64,000 nucleotides of DNA from Collinsella sp. GTDB taxonomy: Bacteria; Actinomycetota; Coriobacteriia; Coriobacteriales; Coriobacteriaceae. A program made the position numbers and the translations under genes. This document shows positions 1 through 9,500 of the stretch, piece by piece. The stretch covers positions 237,294 to 301,293 of the forward strand of contig JAGZEK010000001.1 of assembly GCA_018368345.1 (NCBI GenBank), read 5' to 3'. Numbering within the stretch: the stretch's first letter is position 1; every line of letters starts with the position of its first letter. A model generated the notes under the pieces. It ran no database searches, was not told where the DNA came from, and saw only the letters and a list, made by a program, of their open reading frames with translations.

Positions 1-977
1 CTTGTTAGGCCGAATTGTTTGATGCTCGGGAAGGCGTAGAAGGCGCCTGCGGGCTCCACTACGTCGAGTCCCATGGCGTCTAGGGCTGCGAGCACGCGTT
101 CGCGGCGGGCTCGGTAGACTTCGAGCATGGGGGTGGGGTCGACGGTGAGGGCTCGAGCCGCTGCGTCCATTTCGAAGGAGACGGCGCTCGACACTAAGTA
201 TTGGTGAGCCTTGGCGATCTCGGCGATAACGGGGGCCGCGGCTGCAAGCCAGCCCAGGCGCCAGCCCGTCATGGCCCAGGGCTTCGAGAAGCTTTCGATG
301 ACGACCGTCTGCTCGCGCAGTTCCGGGTGGCGCTGGGCAAAGCGCTCATAGCCGTCCACATAGACGAGACGGTTGTAGACGTCGTCGCAGACTACGTAGA
401 TGCCCGCCCGCTCTGCCACACGCGCTACGGCGTCGAGCGATGCCGCATTGAGAATGCAGCCCGTGGGGTTGTTGGGCGAGCAGATGACGATAGCCTTGGT
501 TGCCGGGGTAACACAAGCGCGAAGCGCTTCCTCGTCGATCTGAAACTGCGCGGGCTCCGTATCCAAAAAGACTGCCTTGGCGTGGTTAGCCACGACGATG
601 CTCTCGTACAGGCCAAAAGCCGGCGTGGGGATAATGACCTCGTCGCCGGGGTTGAGCATAGCCATGAATGTTGCCGACAGAGCCTCGGTCGCACCGTCGG
701 TCAGGATGACCTCGTCGGCCGAAAACGTAAGGCTCGCGTCCCCCATATAGACAGATAACGCCTCGCGCAGGGCGGGACGACCGTTGTTGGGCGGGTAGTG
801 CGTGTCGCCGCGGCTCAGCGAGGCGATCACCTCGGCGCTAATCACGTCGGGCGTGGGAAAATCAGGCTCGCCAAGCGCAAGCGCGATGCACCCTGGGTGC
901 TGGGTGGCGAGCGCGTTGATTCGGCGGATGCCGGAGGGCTTGAGCGTGGCAAGCGAGGTATTCATGGGCAGGCGCAT
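1..977 (-). CDS. Pyridoxal-phosphate-dependent aminotransferase (class I/II), 3' end cut by window edge
   Basis: Translation from the ATG at 977 gives about 325 residues before the left edge, beginning MRLPMNTSLATLKPSG. A fold-type I aminotransferase is recognisable: an ALGEPDFPTP segment near the N terminus, DGATEAL, the SPNNPTG loop, a D-DVYN segment and the PLP-lysine motif ESFSKPWAMTGWR. These are typical of aspartate/aromatic/alanine-type aminotransferases that move an amino group between an amino acid and a 2-oxo acid in the cytosol. A GAAAGGA ribosome site lies 4-10 bases upstream of the start. The C-terminal part is missing only because the window ends. The exact substrate cannot be told from sequence. 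Confidence 0.9.
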   Translation of the reverse strand, partial: MRLPMNTSLATLKPSGIRRINALATQHPGCIALALGEPDFPTPDVISAEVIASLSRGDTHYPPNNGRPALREALSVYMGDASLTFSADEVILTDGATEALSATFMAMLNPGDEVIIPTPAFGLYESIVVANHAKAVFLDTEPAQFQIDEEALRACVTPATKAIVICSPNNPTGCILNAASLDAVARVAERAGIYVVCDDVYNRLVYVDGYERFAQRHPELREQTVVIESFSKPWAMTGWRLGWLAAAAPVIAEIAKAHQYLVSSAVSFEMDAAARALTVDPTPMLEVYRARRERVLAALDAMGLDVVEPAGAFYAFPSIKQFGLT

Positions 978-1070
978 GGCGTTCCTTTCGTAAGGGTTGC
1001 ACTAGGATAGCGCGGCGAGGCGCCGCCGGACGGTGTAACCTAAACGGAAATGAACCGGAAAGGAGATGGC

Positions 1071-1727
1071 ATGGAGACGATCGCGCGCGGCGATAAGCCC
1101 AAAACGCTGCAAACTATTGCGTATATCAGTATTCCCAATAGCGCCGATCTTGAGTTTTTGCTCTGGGACCTGCAGGATGCCATCGCCGCCTATGCTCAAC
1201 TTTCCGGCACCGCACTCCCCCGCCCGGTCGATCTGGGGACGGATGATGCCAGCAGCGTTACGGACGGCATCGTATTCGCCGTTGAGGATACGCCCAATGG
1301 CAAGGCGATGGCCGTCGTTGAACAGACGCTTGATTGCCTTGGGGGTGCGGAAACGCGCGTCTATGTCGCTGTTCAAGCTGCCTACGGAAGCGCTGAACAG
1401 GCGCACGTTGTAGTTGGCCGCCTGCGTGAAGCATGTGAGCATCGAGGACTGTCGTGGTGTGGCGGCATCACCGTCTGCACCGGCGCCGGCATCGCAGCGC
1501 TTCGCCGATCCCCGCGCATGGGCCTCTTGCGCCGACCGTTTTCCGAAGCTATGGACAAGCTCGTAGGTGCTGTACGCATGGGGTGCTCGGTGGAGCATGC
1601 GCAGCGACTCGGCGGCGGCAATGCCGAGGACGTCAACACCGATGGCATGGTTTATGCCAAACCCGCGCTGTCCGCACCGATTTGGCGTATCGCTATGAAA
1701 TATCTCGGCAGTCGCTCATACATCTAA
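1071..1727 (+). CDS. Conserved hypothetical protein, possibly flavodoxin-like
   Basis: This is a 218-residue protein. The ATG at 1071 is preferred over the in-frame ATG at 1050 because AGGAG at 1061-1065 sits correctly in front of it. The C-terminal half (WCGGITVCTGAGIAALRRSP, then MGLLRRPFSEAMDKLVGAVRMG) resembles the C-terminal part of multimeric NAD(P)H/FMN reductase-like proteins, but the match is weak and remembered, not searched. No signal peptide or membrane segment is visible. It is divergently transcribed from the aminotransferase, with about 90 bp between the starts. A long antisense reading frame at 1002-1598 is a shadow. Confidence 0.75.
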   Translation: METIARGDKPKTLQTIAYISIPNSADLEFLLWDLQDAIAAYAQLSGTALPRPVDLGTDDASSVTDGIVFAVEDTPNGKAMAVVEQTLDCLGGAETRVYVAVQAAYGSAEQAHVVVGRLREACEHRGLSWCGGITVCTGAGIAALRRSPRMGLLRRPFSEAMDKLVGAVRMGCSVEHAQRLGGGNAEDVNTDGMVYAKPALSAPIWRIAMKYLGSRSYI

Positions 1728-1728
1728 A

Positions 1729-2292
1729 TTAAGAAGCCGCCCAGTCAGCGGCATCGCGCCAGCGCTCGACAAGCCGATCCAGGCGCCATGCCGCGTTGGC
1801 GGGACTTGTCGACGGCAAGACGATAGCCGGCAGCCCCGTGCGTTCTTGCAGGTAGCGCTTGTAGAGCCGCCCGGCCGTTCCGCCGTTGCAAACAACGGAC
1901 TCGATAGGCGCAGCATCGGTGATGTGCTCAATATGTGCCGGCACGACGTTGCGAATGCTGGCGTCGCTCGAGCCCTTAATGTCGCAACTCTCGATCACGT
2001 CCCACAGGGCCACGCCGCCGTTCAGCAGCATAGCTCGCTTGGCGACAATCGAGGCGTCAAGCGTCGCGGGCCCACCGTCCGCCAAAGGCTCCCCCTCGTT
2101 GGGCGGCACGGGCACGCCGAGACACGCCGCCATCACACGCCAAAACCGGTTCTGTGGGTTGCCGTAATAGAAGGCGTTGGCGCGCGAGAGCACCGAGGGA
2201 AACGAACCCAGCACCAAGATGCGCGAGCGCTCGTCAAACACGGGCTCAAACCCATGCTCAATATGTTGATATCGCTCATCCGGCGCAGTCAT
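1729..2292 (-). CDS. DNA-deoxyinosine (hypoxanthine) glycosylase, uracil-DNA glycosylase superfamily
   Basis: This 187-residue protein has the features of the UDG-superfamily hypoxanthine-DNA glycosylases. It starts with a short N-terminal HGFEPVF segment, then ILVLGSFPS (the first active-site motif), a YYGNPQNRFW segment and the C-terminal LPSTSPAN motif. Such enzymes remove deaminated adenine (hypoxanthine) from DNA to start base-excision repair. The size is normal for the family. The gene ends next to the 3' end of the convergent hypothetical gene (one base apart) and begins three bases before the end of the amylase gene transcribed from upstream, so the two minus-strand genes are probably one transcription unit. 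Confidence 0.85.
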   Translation of the reverse strand: MTAPDERYQHIEHGFEPVFDERSRILVLGSFPSVLSRANAFYYGNPQNRFWRVMAACLGVPVPPNEGEPLADGGPATLDASIVAKRAMLLNGGVALWDVIESCDIKGSSDASIRNVVPAHIEHITDAAPIESVVCNGGTAGRLYKRYLQERTGLPAIVLPSTSPANAAWRLDRLVERWRDAADWAAS

Positions 2293-2295
2293 GAG

Positions 2296-3669
2296 CTAGA
2301 CCCTCAGCAGATAGCGCACCTCGTAGGGCGCGAGCTCAAGGGAGCCCGACAGCTCGACCGTGGGCGCATCGCCGGCAAGCAGGTCCACGAAGGAGCCGTT
2401 GAGTTCGCCGGCCCCAAAGGTATAGGGCTCGTCCACGGCATTCACCGCCACGAGCACCGTCGCGTCGTCGCAGGCGCGCTCGAACAGCAGCTGTTTGTTC
2501 TGGATTACCACGTTGCGATAGGCGCCGTAGTTGAGGGCACGGGCCGCCGCGTCGTTTGCCGAGCGCAGGTGCGTCAGCTGCGTGATGAATGCCGTCAGCT
2601 CATTGGGCGCCGGCTCGTCAAGCGCAGGACGCAACGCCCAATCGCCATCGGGACCGCCCTTTTCGCCGGCAATCCCCCACTCGCTGCCGTAGTAGACGCA
2701 CGGAATACCCGGCATACCAAAGAGCATGCCATAGGCGGGACGCAGGCAGGACTTGTCGGTGAGGATGCTCGCCAGGCGCGGTACGTCGTGGTTGTCGACA
2801 AACGACAGCAGGTGCTTGCCGCGGTAGATGCACCACGGATCGCCGCCAAACTGGCGATGCAGCGAGTGGGCGATCTCGAACATGTTGACCGAATTAAAGC
2901 TGGAGTACAGGCCCTTGTAGCACTCGTAGTTGGTGCAGGAGTCGAGCATCTCGTCGTTGACGATCTGGTTGTAGTCACCGTGAAGCGTCTCGCCGATCAA
3001 CGCAAAGTCGGGCTTGAGCTCGCGGGTAAAAGTGTGCAGACGGCGCATGAAGTCGCGGTCGAGCATGTAGGCGACGTCCAGACGCAAGCCGTCGACGCCA
3101 AAGACCTCTGCCCAGCGGCGCACGGACTCGAGCAGGTAATCGACTACGGCAGGATTTTGCAAGTTGAGCTTTACGAGCTCAAAATGACCCTCCCAGCCCT
3201 CGTACCAAAAGCCATCGCCGTAGCACGAGTCACCGTCAAAGCTGATGTGGAACCAGTCCTTGTAGGGCGAGTCCCACTTGCGCTCCCGCACATCGCGGAA
3301 GGCCCAAAAGCCACGACCGGCATGGTTGAAGACGGCATCGAGCACCACGCGGATGCCATGAGCGTGCAGCGTCTCGCACACGGCGGCAAAGTCGGCGTCC
3401 CCACCCAGGCGACGGTCGATATGACGCAGGCTACGCGTGTCGTAGCCATGGCTGTCGGACTCGAGCGGCGGGTTAATAAGCACAGCGCCAACGCCAAGTT
3501 CCTGCAGGTAGTCGGCCCATTGGGCGATCTTCATGATGGGGGCATCGGGATTGGCTGCTGCGGCGGCTTGGGCGAGCTCATCCTCGGCAACGGGCGCGGC
3601 GTTTTCGCGCGGGGCACCGCAAAAGCCCAGCGGATAGATCTGATAGAACGTCGTCTCGTATGCCCACAT
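2296..3669 (-). CDS. GH13 alpha-amylase family glycosyl hydrolase
   Basis: This 457-residue cytosolic enzyme shows the four GH13 signature regions in order: DAVFNHAG near residue 114, GLRLDVAY near 193 (Asp nucleophile), the Glu of IGETLH near 227 (acid/base) and FVDNHDVPR near 292. The opening WAYETTFYQIYPLGF and the lack of a signal peptide point to an intracellular maltodextrin- or cyclodextrin-type hydrolase rather than a secreted amylase. The C-terminal 80 residues form the usual beta-sandwich. The start at 3669 follows a GGGAGGTTGCT ribosome site. Exact substrate (maltodextrin, trehalose phosphate, sucrose) cannot be decided from the motifs. Confidence 0.88.
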   Translation of the reverse strand: MWAYETTFYQIYPLGFCGAPRENAAPVAEDELAQAAAAANPDAPIMKIAQWADYLQELGVGAVLINPPLESDSHGYDTRSLRHIDRRLGGDADFAAVCETLHAHGIRVVLDAVFNHAGRGFWAFRDVRERKWDSPYKDWFHISFDGDSCYGDGFWYEGWEGHFELVKLNLQNPAVVDYLLESVRRWAEVFGVDGLRLDVAYMLDRDFMRRLHTFTRELKPDFALIGETLHGDYNQIVNDEMLDSCTNYECYKGLYSSFNSVNMFEIAHSLHRQFGGDPWCIYRGKHLLSFVDNHDVPRLASILTDKSCLRPAYGMLFGMPGIPCVYYGSEWGIAGEKGGPDGDWALRPALDEPAPNELTAFITQLTHLRSANDAAARALNYGAYRNVVIQNKQLLFERACDDATVLVAVNAVDEPYTFGAGELNGSFVDLLAGDAPTVELSGSLELAPYEVRYLLRV

Positions 3670-3740
3670 AGCAACCTCCCGATAAGCTCAACACAACGAC
3701 ATCCATTGTATGCCCGGCTTGTATCCTCTCCCCCAAAATA

Positions 3741-3807
3741 AGTTGCGGTGGAATAGTTCCTGCCTGGGCCTTCAGAGGCCTTAAACAGGAACTATTCCAC
3801 CGCAATT
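3741..3807. repeat. Dispersed palindrome, type C, copy 1
   Basis: Left arm AGTTGCGGTGGAATAGTTCC (continuing TG) at 3741-3762 pairs with the right arm at 3786-3807 over 22 bases with one mismatch, around a 23-base loop. The outer part (TTGCGGTG) recurs at 12738-12805 and 47697-47765, whereas the inner arm bases differ but stay paired. It lies in the 332-bp gap between the amylase gene and the dynamin-like gene. Confidence 0.9.
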
Positions 3808-3822
3808 GATGAGGGGACGTGA

Positions 3823-3882
3823 TTAGGCGACGGGCTTTGCGCGGCGTATGGCCGGGAACATTACGGCGATGGCGAGGATCTT
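3823..3882 (-). pseudogene. Remnant of the 3' end of an MFS transporter gene
   Basis: Read on the minus strand, this stretch encodes ILAIAVMFPAIRRAKPVA followed by TAA, almost the same as the last residues of the complete MFS gene at 12821-14017 (ILAITVMFPAIRRAKPVA). The similarity continues through the stop codon to the type C palindrome, at about 88 percent over roughly 75 bases. Upstream coding sequence is absent, so it is a fragment. Together with the matching copy at 12.8 kb it brackets the accessory island. Confidence 0.85.
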
Positions 3883-3949
3883 GCCAAATAAATGGTACTG
3901 CCGAGATGCCGCCGAGCGAATAGAGGGGTGTCCGCACGGGCGGCTACCC

Positions 3950-3955
3950 TATGAT
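3950..3955 (+). promoter_or_regulatory. Possible -10 element for the island operon
   Basis: TATGAT lies 46 bases before the dynamin-like start codon, but no convincing -35 hexamer is visible at the right distance. The ribosome site (AAAGG at 3988-3992, nine bases before the ATG) is modest. Confidence 0.3.
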
Positions 3956-4001
3956 AAAGGCGGCATATTCCCGCACCTGATCTACTAAAGGTAGTTGAAC
4001 G

Positions 4002-6584
4002 ATGGCAGACATTAAAATCAAGATCGTCAGCAATCCATATCAAGAAATTGTCCGGTTCTTCCGATGGGATAACGGCTGGCAAGAAATAACGACATCTACA
4101 AATCCCAATAGCGCGCTCCATAGCACGAAGATCGTTAATGGTTTCTTCCCCTTTAAGGCCGAAGAGATCATCGACATCCTCGCCAAAGAGTTTGGTGGTG
4201 GCGACAGAATTGAATTGCATTTTGAAGGAGCAGACGACGAATGGCAGGAGTTGCTCGCCATCTGCACCGAAGGGCCACGTGCCAATACATACGAGGTCAT
4301 ACGAGACGAGCGCTATCTATCAAACGCCCGTGACGTCTTGCCGGAAATTGTCGAAGTCTTCAGAGAAATCCAGGGGCTTGTAGACGAAGCAGTCTCCGAG
4401 CGAACAAAAGTCTCTGAGCAAATTAGGAAGTTCACCGATGTCTCGAGCGACATCATCCCGCTGTGTGTGCTCGGCAACTATAGTGCAGGCAAATCGACGC
4501 TCATCAACGCCCTCATTGGCATGGAGATCCTTCCCAGCGGCGACGAGCCTGTAACGGCCCGCATATTTCAAATCAAACGTTCAAAAGACCGAGATCGCGC
4601 AATGGTTCAATTCTCCTGTGGCAGCAGGCGGTTCTTGCTGCGCTTTGATCTTGATGGCCTCATGGAAAACAAAGAGCTTGTGGGGGAGCCCCTATACGAC
4701 AAGATCGCGGCCAAAGTCGCCGACTCCATGCCCGGCATGGCCTCTCATATGAACAGCGCCCTCAAGGTTCTTAACTCATACCATGCCGATGAAGACGACC
4801 GGACCATCTCCGATCTGATCAGAATCGAAGTGCCCTTTAGCGATACCGATCCATGGCCTCACGACAGGGAGTTTGTCATCTTTGACACCCCGGGGTCAAA
4901 CTCTGCCTCCAACGTCGATCACGCCCGAGTGCTCAAACAAGCCATGGAAGGCCTCTCGAACGGTCTTCCCATTTTCGTTGCCGAGTACACCACACTCGAC
5001 ACGAAAGACAACGAGAACCTCTCCAACGAAATAAAGGAGATCCCCGCAATCGATGAACGCTTTGCCATGATCGTAGTCAACAAGGCGGATTCCGCCGACC
5101 TTCCCAAAGGCGGGTTTGACGACGAACGAGTCTCGGACATCATGCGCCAGTTCATTCCGTCCAGGCTCTATGGTCAAGGTATCTACTTTGTTTCTTCCAT
5201 CCTCGGCCTAGGCTCAAAGAACTCCGGCGAGTTTATAAGCGACAACTATGCCGAAAGATTCGAAGACCAGCAGCGTAAATACACCGTCCCGACAAGCCGC
5301 TTCTACAAAACGCTCTACCGTTACGATATCCTTCCGGGACAGATCTCGCGCAGAACCAATCGCGAATCCGAGGCTTGCAAGGACCTCCTTCTTGCCAATA
5401 GCGGACTCTTTTGCATCGAGAACGAAATACGCCTGTTTGCCGAACGGTACTCCGCATATAACAAATGCAGCAGGTCGGAATCACTTCTGCAAGAAATTGT
5501 CGGCATAACCGAAGAAGAGATTGCCGACAAGAAAACCGACCTTGAACAAAAGAAAGCGCAGCGAGAAGCCGAACTCGAAGAGGATAAGCGCGCTCTTATC
5601 GATCAGCTCGAAGCCTGCAAGGAGCATGCAAAGGAAGATGCTTCGGCAAGCTATAGGGAAACAATCGACAAGAGGGTTTCGGCCAAACAATGGGAGACCA
5701 GTCTTGATGCGCTCCAGGCACGCCAAAACGCCATTACCGAGGAAAAGCGAGAGGGGCTCGAGTACTCAAAACGCTCAATCGCGGCAGCGAAAGCATTTGA
5801 TTCGATTGCACCCAACTTCTTCAATAGGCTCGGCGACTCCATAAAGGGAAGCCAGGTCAATGCGCAAAAGGATAGTGAACCTTGTCCAACGGGTGGCCTT
5901 GCGGACGTTGGCAAGGGTCTTTGCGATGACATAACCGATGCATTTCACAAAAGATCCGATGCAAAGGCTGCCGAAAGAACAGCCGACAAAGATGCCGCTG
6001 ACCAACTCTTTAACGAGGTCATCAATCACTATGACGAATGTACCGAGCAAATAGCTCAGACCATCGATGAGCTGTCGCAAAGCTATTGGAAGGATTGTGC
6101 GGAGCATAGCCGCGATGCCCTCTATCGCATCGCTACCAGCAGTGACAATCCTCTTTCCGAAGAAAAGCGCCAAGAGGTCGGCGATATCATTCTTAAATAT
6201 CGTGGCCTCGCGCTCGATAAGACAAAGGGCCCCATTTTCAGCAAGGCAGACTTTACCGAACTGAAGCTCATGGACCGTGTCATCTTTAAATCCGACAAGC
6301 TTTTGCTTAGGAAAGTCGAAGATAAATTCAACCGCGAAATCTCACGGTGTTTCTGCGAAGCACGCGCCGAAATAGAGCGCGAGCATACCTACGGCTTTAC
6401 CGAATGGCTCAACGAGCTGCTTGGCCAAATTACGAGCAATATCACCGACTACAACCCGGTGCTCCATGGCCATGTCGAAGACATCAACAGGCAAACCGCG
6501 GAGATCAACGCTCTCGAGGCAAAACTCGAGACACTCAACAATCGAAAAGAATACATTGCGCGCGTCATTAATTGGAAGGAATAG
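4002..6584 (+). CDS. Dynamin-like large GTPase
   Basis: This 860-residue protein has a short N-terminal domain (1-130) and a dynamin-type GTPase domain. The P-loop GNYSAGKST is near residue 157, the G2 threonine in EPVTAR follows, the switch II motif FDTPGSNS is near 293 and the G4 motif VNKAD near 358. A charged coiled coil (about 500-550, EEEIADKKTDLEQKKAQRE) and a helical C-terminal half follow, ending in another coiled coil. No clear transmembrane helix is visible. Bacterial dynamin-like proteins remodel membranes, and several act in defence or toxin export. It is the first gene of a four-gene unit, ten bases before the ATPase gene. Its AT-richer composition differs from the flanking genes, suggesting transfer. 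Confidence 0.88.
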   Translation: MADIKIKIVSNPYQEIVRFFRWDNGWQEITTSTNPNSALHSTKIVNGFFPFKAEEIIDILAKEFGGGDRIELHFEGADDEWQELLAICTEGPRANTYEVIRDERYLSNARDVLPEIVEVFREIQGLVDEAVSERTKVSEQIRKFTDVSSDIIPLCVLGNYSAGKSTLINALIGMEILPSGDEPVTARIFQIKRSKDRDRAMVQFSCGSRRFLLRFDLDGLMENKELVGEPLYDKIAAKVADSMPGMASHMNSALKVLNSYHADEDDRTISDLIRIEVPFSDTDPWPHDREFVIFDTPGSNSASNVDHARVLKQAMEGLSNGLPIFVAEYTTLDTKDNENLSNEIKEIPAIDERFAMIVVNKADSADLPKGGFDDERVSDIMRQFIPSRLYGQGIYFVSSILGLGSKNSGEFISDNYAERFEDQQRKYTVPTSRFYKTLYRYDILPGQISRRTNRESEACKDLLLANSGLFCIENEIRLFAERYSAYNKCSRSESLLQEIVGITEEEIADKKTDLEQKKAQREAELEEDKRALIDQLEACKEHAKEDASASYRETIDKRVSAKQWETSLDALQARQNAITEEKREGLEYSKRSIAAAKAFDSIAPNFFNRLGDSIKGSQVNAQKDSEPCPTGGLADVGKGLCDDITDAFHKRSDAKAAERTADKDAADQLFNEVINHYDECTEQIAQTIDELSQSYWKDCAEHSRDALYRIATSSDNPLSEEKRQEVGDIILKYRGLALDKTKGPIFSKADFTELKLMDRVIFKSDKLLLRKVEDKFNREISRCFCEARAEIEREHTYGFTEWLNELLGQITSNITDYNPVLHGHVEDINRQTAEINALEAKLETLNNRKEYIARVINWKE

Positions 6585-6593
6585 GCTGATCGT

Positions 6594-9500
6594 ATGGGCA
6601 TCAAAAACGCGATTATGCGCGCTGCCGATAAAGCCGGCAACGCGGTCGCAACCGTCTCGGTACTCAGCAGCTCCCAGCTCGATGAGGTCGACCAAAAGCG
6701 AACAGCATACTTGTCAGAAAAGCCGAATCCGGCAGACGAGCAAGCTGTCGAGCTCACCAATCGGCTCTTGGCAACTGCCGCCGTTGAGCTTCACAACGCC
6801 TATCTGCCGCAGCTGCGAAATGTTTACGCGCCGATTGACCCCTCCATTGAATACCCCATGGGCTTTAACGCCGACAACAACATCCGCTTCATGAATATCA
6901 CGAAGTGGATCGTCGATCCCAACGAGGACAGTCTCGAGAAGCTTGTAAATGTATACGACGTTCTTTCTGACGAAGAATGCAACATTGCGCTGATCTTTAA
7001 TCGAACCAGCGCAAGCACCGAGGTATTTCTCGCAGTCGTCAATAGCGACAATGCTCGCGACAACATCGACGCCGATAATTTTTCCCGGCGCATGTCGGAT
7101 GCCTTGAGGGGCAACTTCCCCGGTTCCGAAGTGGGGCCCGCCAACCGCGGTCCCATTCCGTGTCTAGACAATCGACGCCCGTCTTCGGTTGCCGCCGTTT
7201 CGAATATTCCAGCCGAAAAGAACGAGAAGTTCGTCACGCAAACTATTGAGAAGGTTCTCGACGGCATTGTGCCCGGTAGGCCGAGCGAAGACTACACTAT
7301 CGTGCTGCTCGCAACCCCGATCCATGATATCGAATCGCGCAAACTCCGCCTCGCCGAACTCCACTCACTGCTAACGCCTTATGCCTCATGGACGACCAAC
7401 TACACCCATCACCAGAACGACTCCATCGGATCGTCCGCGACGATTGGCATCAATGCAGGTGTGAGCGCCGGCAGACAGGTGGGAAATAATCAGGCTGTTG
7501 CTCAAAACTACAACGAAACGGACTCGACAAACGAGTCGACCTCGGAATCGAGCAACGAGAGCGTAACCGACTCGTCCACATCGACCGAAAGCATCACGGA
7601 TACGGTCACCGACGGCAGGAATGAGTCCTCGAGCGGAGGCGTTGACTTAGGCGTATCCGCAAGTCACACGGAGGGTTCGTCGCACTCCACGTCCACGGCA
7701 ACAGGTACAAGCTCATCTACCGGCAAGGCCATATCCAACACGCTCGGCAAAGCCGTCACCAGCGGTGTTGGCAAGGCTGTCTCTAAGGGAGCTTCCGTGA
7801 CTTCCGGTGTTTCGCAGGCAGTAAATCTAGGTGCCAACTTTGGCGGATCGTTCGCACGCTCAAGCACGGTCACCGCTACCATCGGCGCCGACGAAGGCAT
7901 CACGCAGACGTTCAAGAATTACTCCATCCAACACGCGCTCGAAATACTTGAGTTGCAAATGAAGCGCTACGACCTTGCCTCGGCACTCGGCATGTGGGAC
8001 TTTTGCGCCTACGTGCTAGCAGAAGACCACAACGTCGCGAATAACGTTGCCCACACCTATCTCGCCCTCACCCAGGGCAAAGAATCCTATATGTCTCAGG
8101 CTGCAGTAAACCTCTGGCGCGGAGACCTTGGAGAGCAAAGCGCCGACGCCACGGCAATCTGCTCCTACCTTCGCGATTTGCGCCATCCTGCTTTTGCCCT
8201 CTCCCCCGCCCTGCTCGATCAACATCCGAGCTTTTCGGTCTATCCGGCAACGGTCGATGCAACGACTGCCCTTTCGGGCAAGGAGCTGGCCTATTCGCTC
8301 AACTTTCCCAAGAAGTCCGTCCCAGGGTTGCCCGTTATCGAATGCGCTTCTTTTGGGCGCAACGTCTCTACGTTCGATGGTACGCAGCCTCAGCAGGGCC
8401 TTTGCATAGGCAAGGTTTTCCATATGCATCGCGAGGAACGCATCGAAACGTTCCTGTCAAAGGACTCACTTGCCTCGCACACCTTTGTTACGGGCAGCAC
8501 CGGCGCAGGAAAGACCAATACCGTCTGTCGCATCCTCGACCAAGCGCTCGATCAGCGAGTCAACTTCCTTGTCATTGAACCTGCCAAGGGCGAATACAAG
8601 GACGTGTATGGAGCCCGCGAAGACGTAAACGTCTTTGGAACCAATCCAGAATTCACGCCGCTCCTGCGTATCAATCCTTTTAGCTTCCCGTCCGGCATCC
8701 ATGTGCTGGAACACCTCGACCGACTCGTTGAGATCTTTAATGTCTGCTGGCCCATGTACGCCGCCATGCCCGCCGTCCTTAAAGACGCCGTCGCCAGGTC
8801 ATACGAAGACTGTGGATGGGACCTTGCCGCTTCTGATAACCCATATGGAGCCGATCTCTTTCCTTGCTTTGCAGATGTTGCCCGCAACGTCCGCGAGATT
8901 CTCGATTCCAGCGAGTACGACGCCGAAAATAAGGGCGCCTACAAGGGTTCGCTGCTCACACGTCTCAATTCACTCACCAACGGGCTCAACGGCATGATGC
9001 TTTCGTCGAACGAAGTCGACGCCACCGTGCTTTTTGACGCCAACACAGTCATCGACCTATCGCGCATTGGCTCCGCCGAAACAAAATCCCTACTCATGGG
9101 TCTTCTTGTACTCAAACTTCAAGAACATCGCATGGCCGAGAAAAAGGGCATGAACCAGCCACTTCGCCATCTGACCGTGCTTGAAGAGGCGCACAACCTG
9201 CTTAAGCGATCGTCGAGCAGCCAAGGCTCGGAAAGCGGCGACCTGACAGGCAAGAGCGTCGAGATGATCTCAAATGCCATCGCCGAGATGCGTACATACG
9301 GCGAAGGCTTCATCATCGCCGACCAGGCGCCCGGACTTCTCGATATGGCAGCCATTCGCAACACAAATACCAAGATCATCCATCGCCTGCCCGATCTTTC
9401 GGACCGCGAGCTCGCCGGTCGCGCCGCCAACCTCAACGACCAACAGATCGTCGAACCGGCACGCCTGCCTAAAGGCGTTGCGGCCATTTACCAAAACGAT

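Noticed and set aside
1846..3741. Long plus-strand open frame (631 codons) opposite the glycosylase and amylase genes
   Set aside because: Composition is Arg/His/Val-rich nonsense without motifs; the minus-strand genes have full domain signatures. High G+C makes such shadows common.
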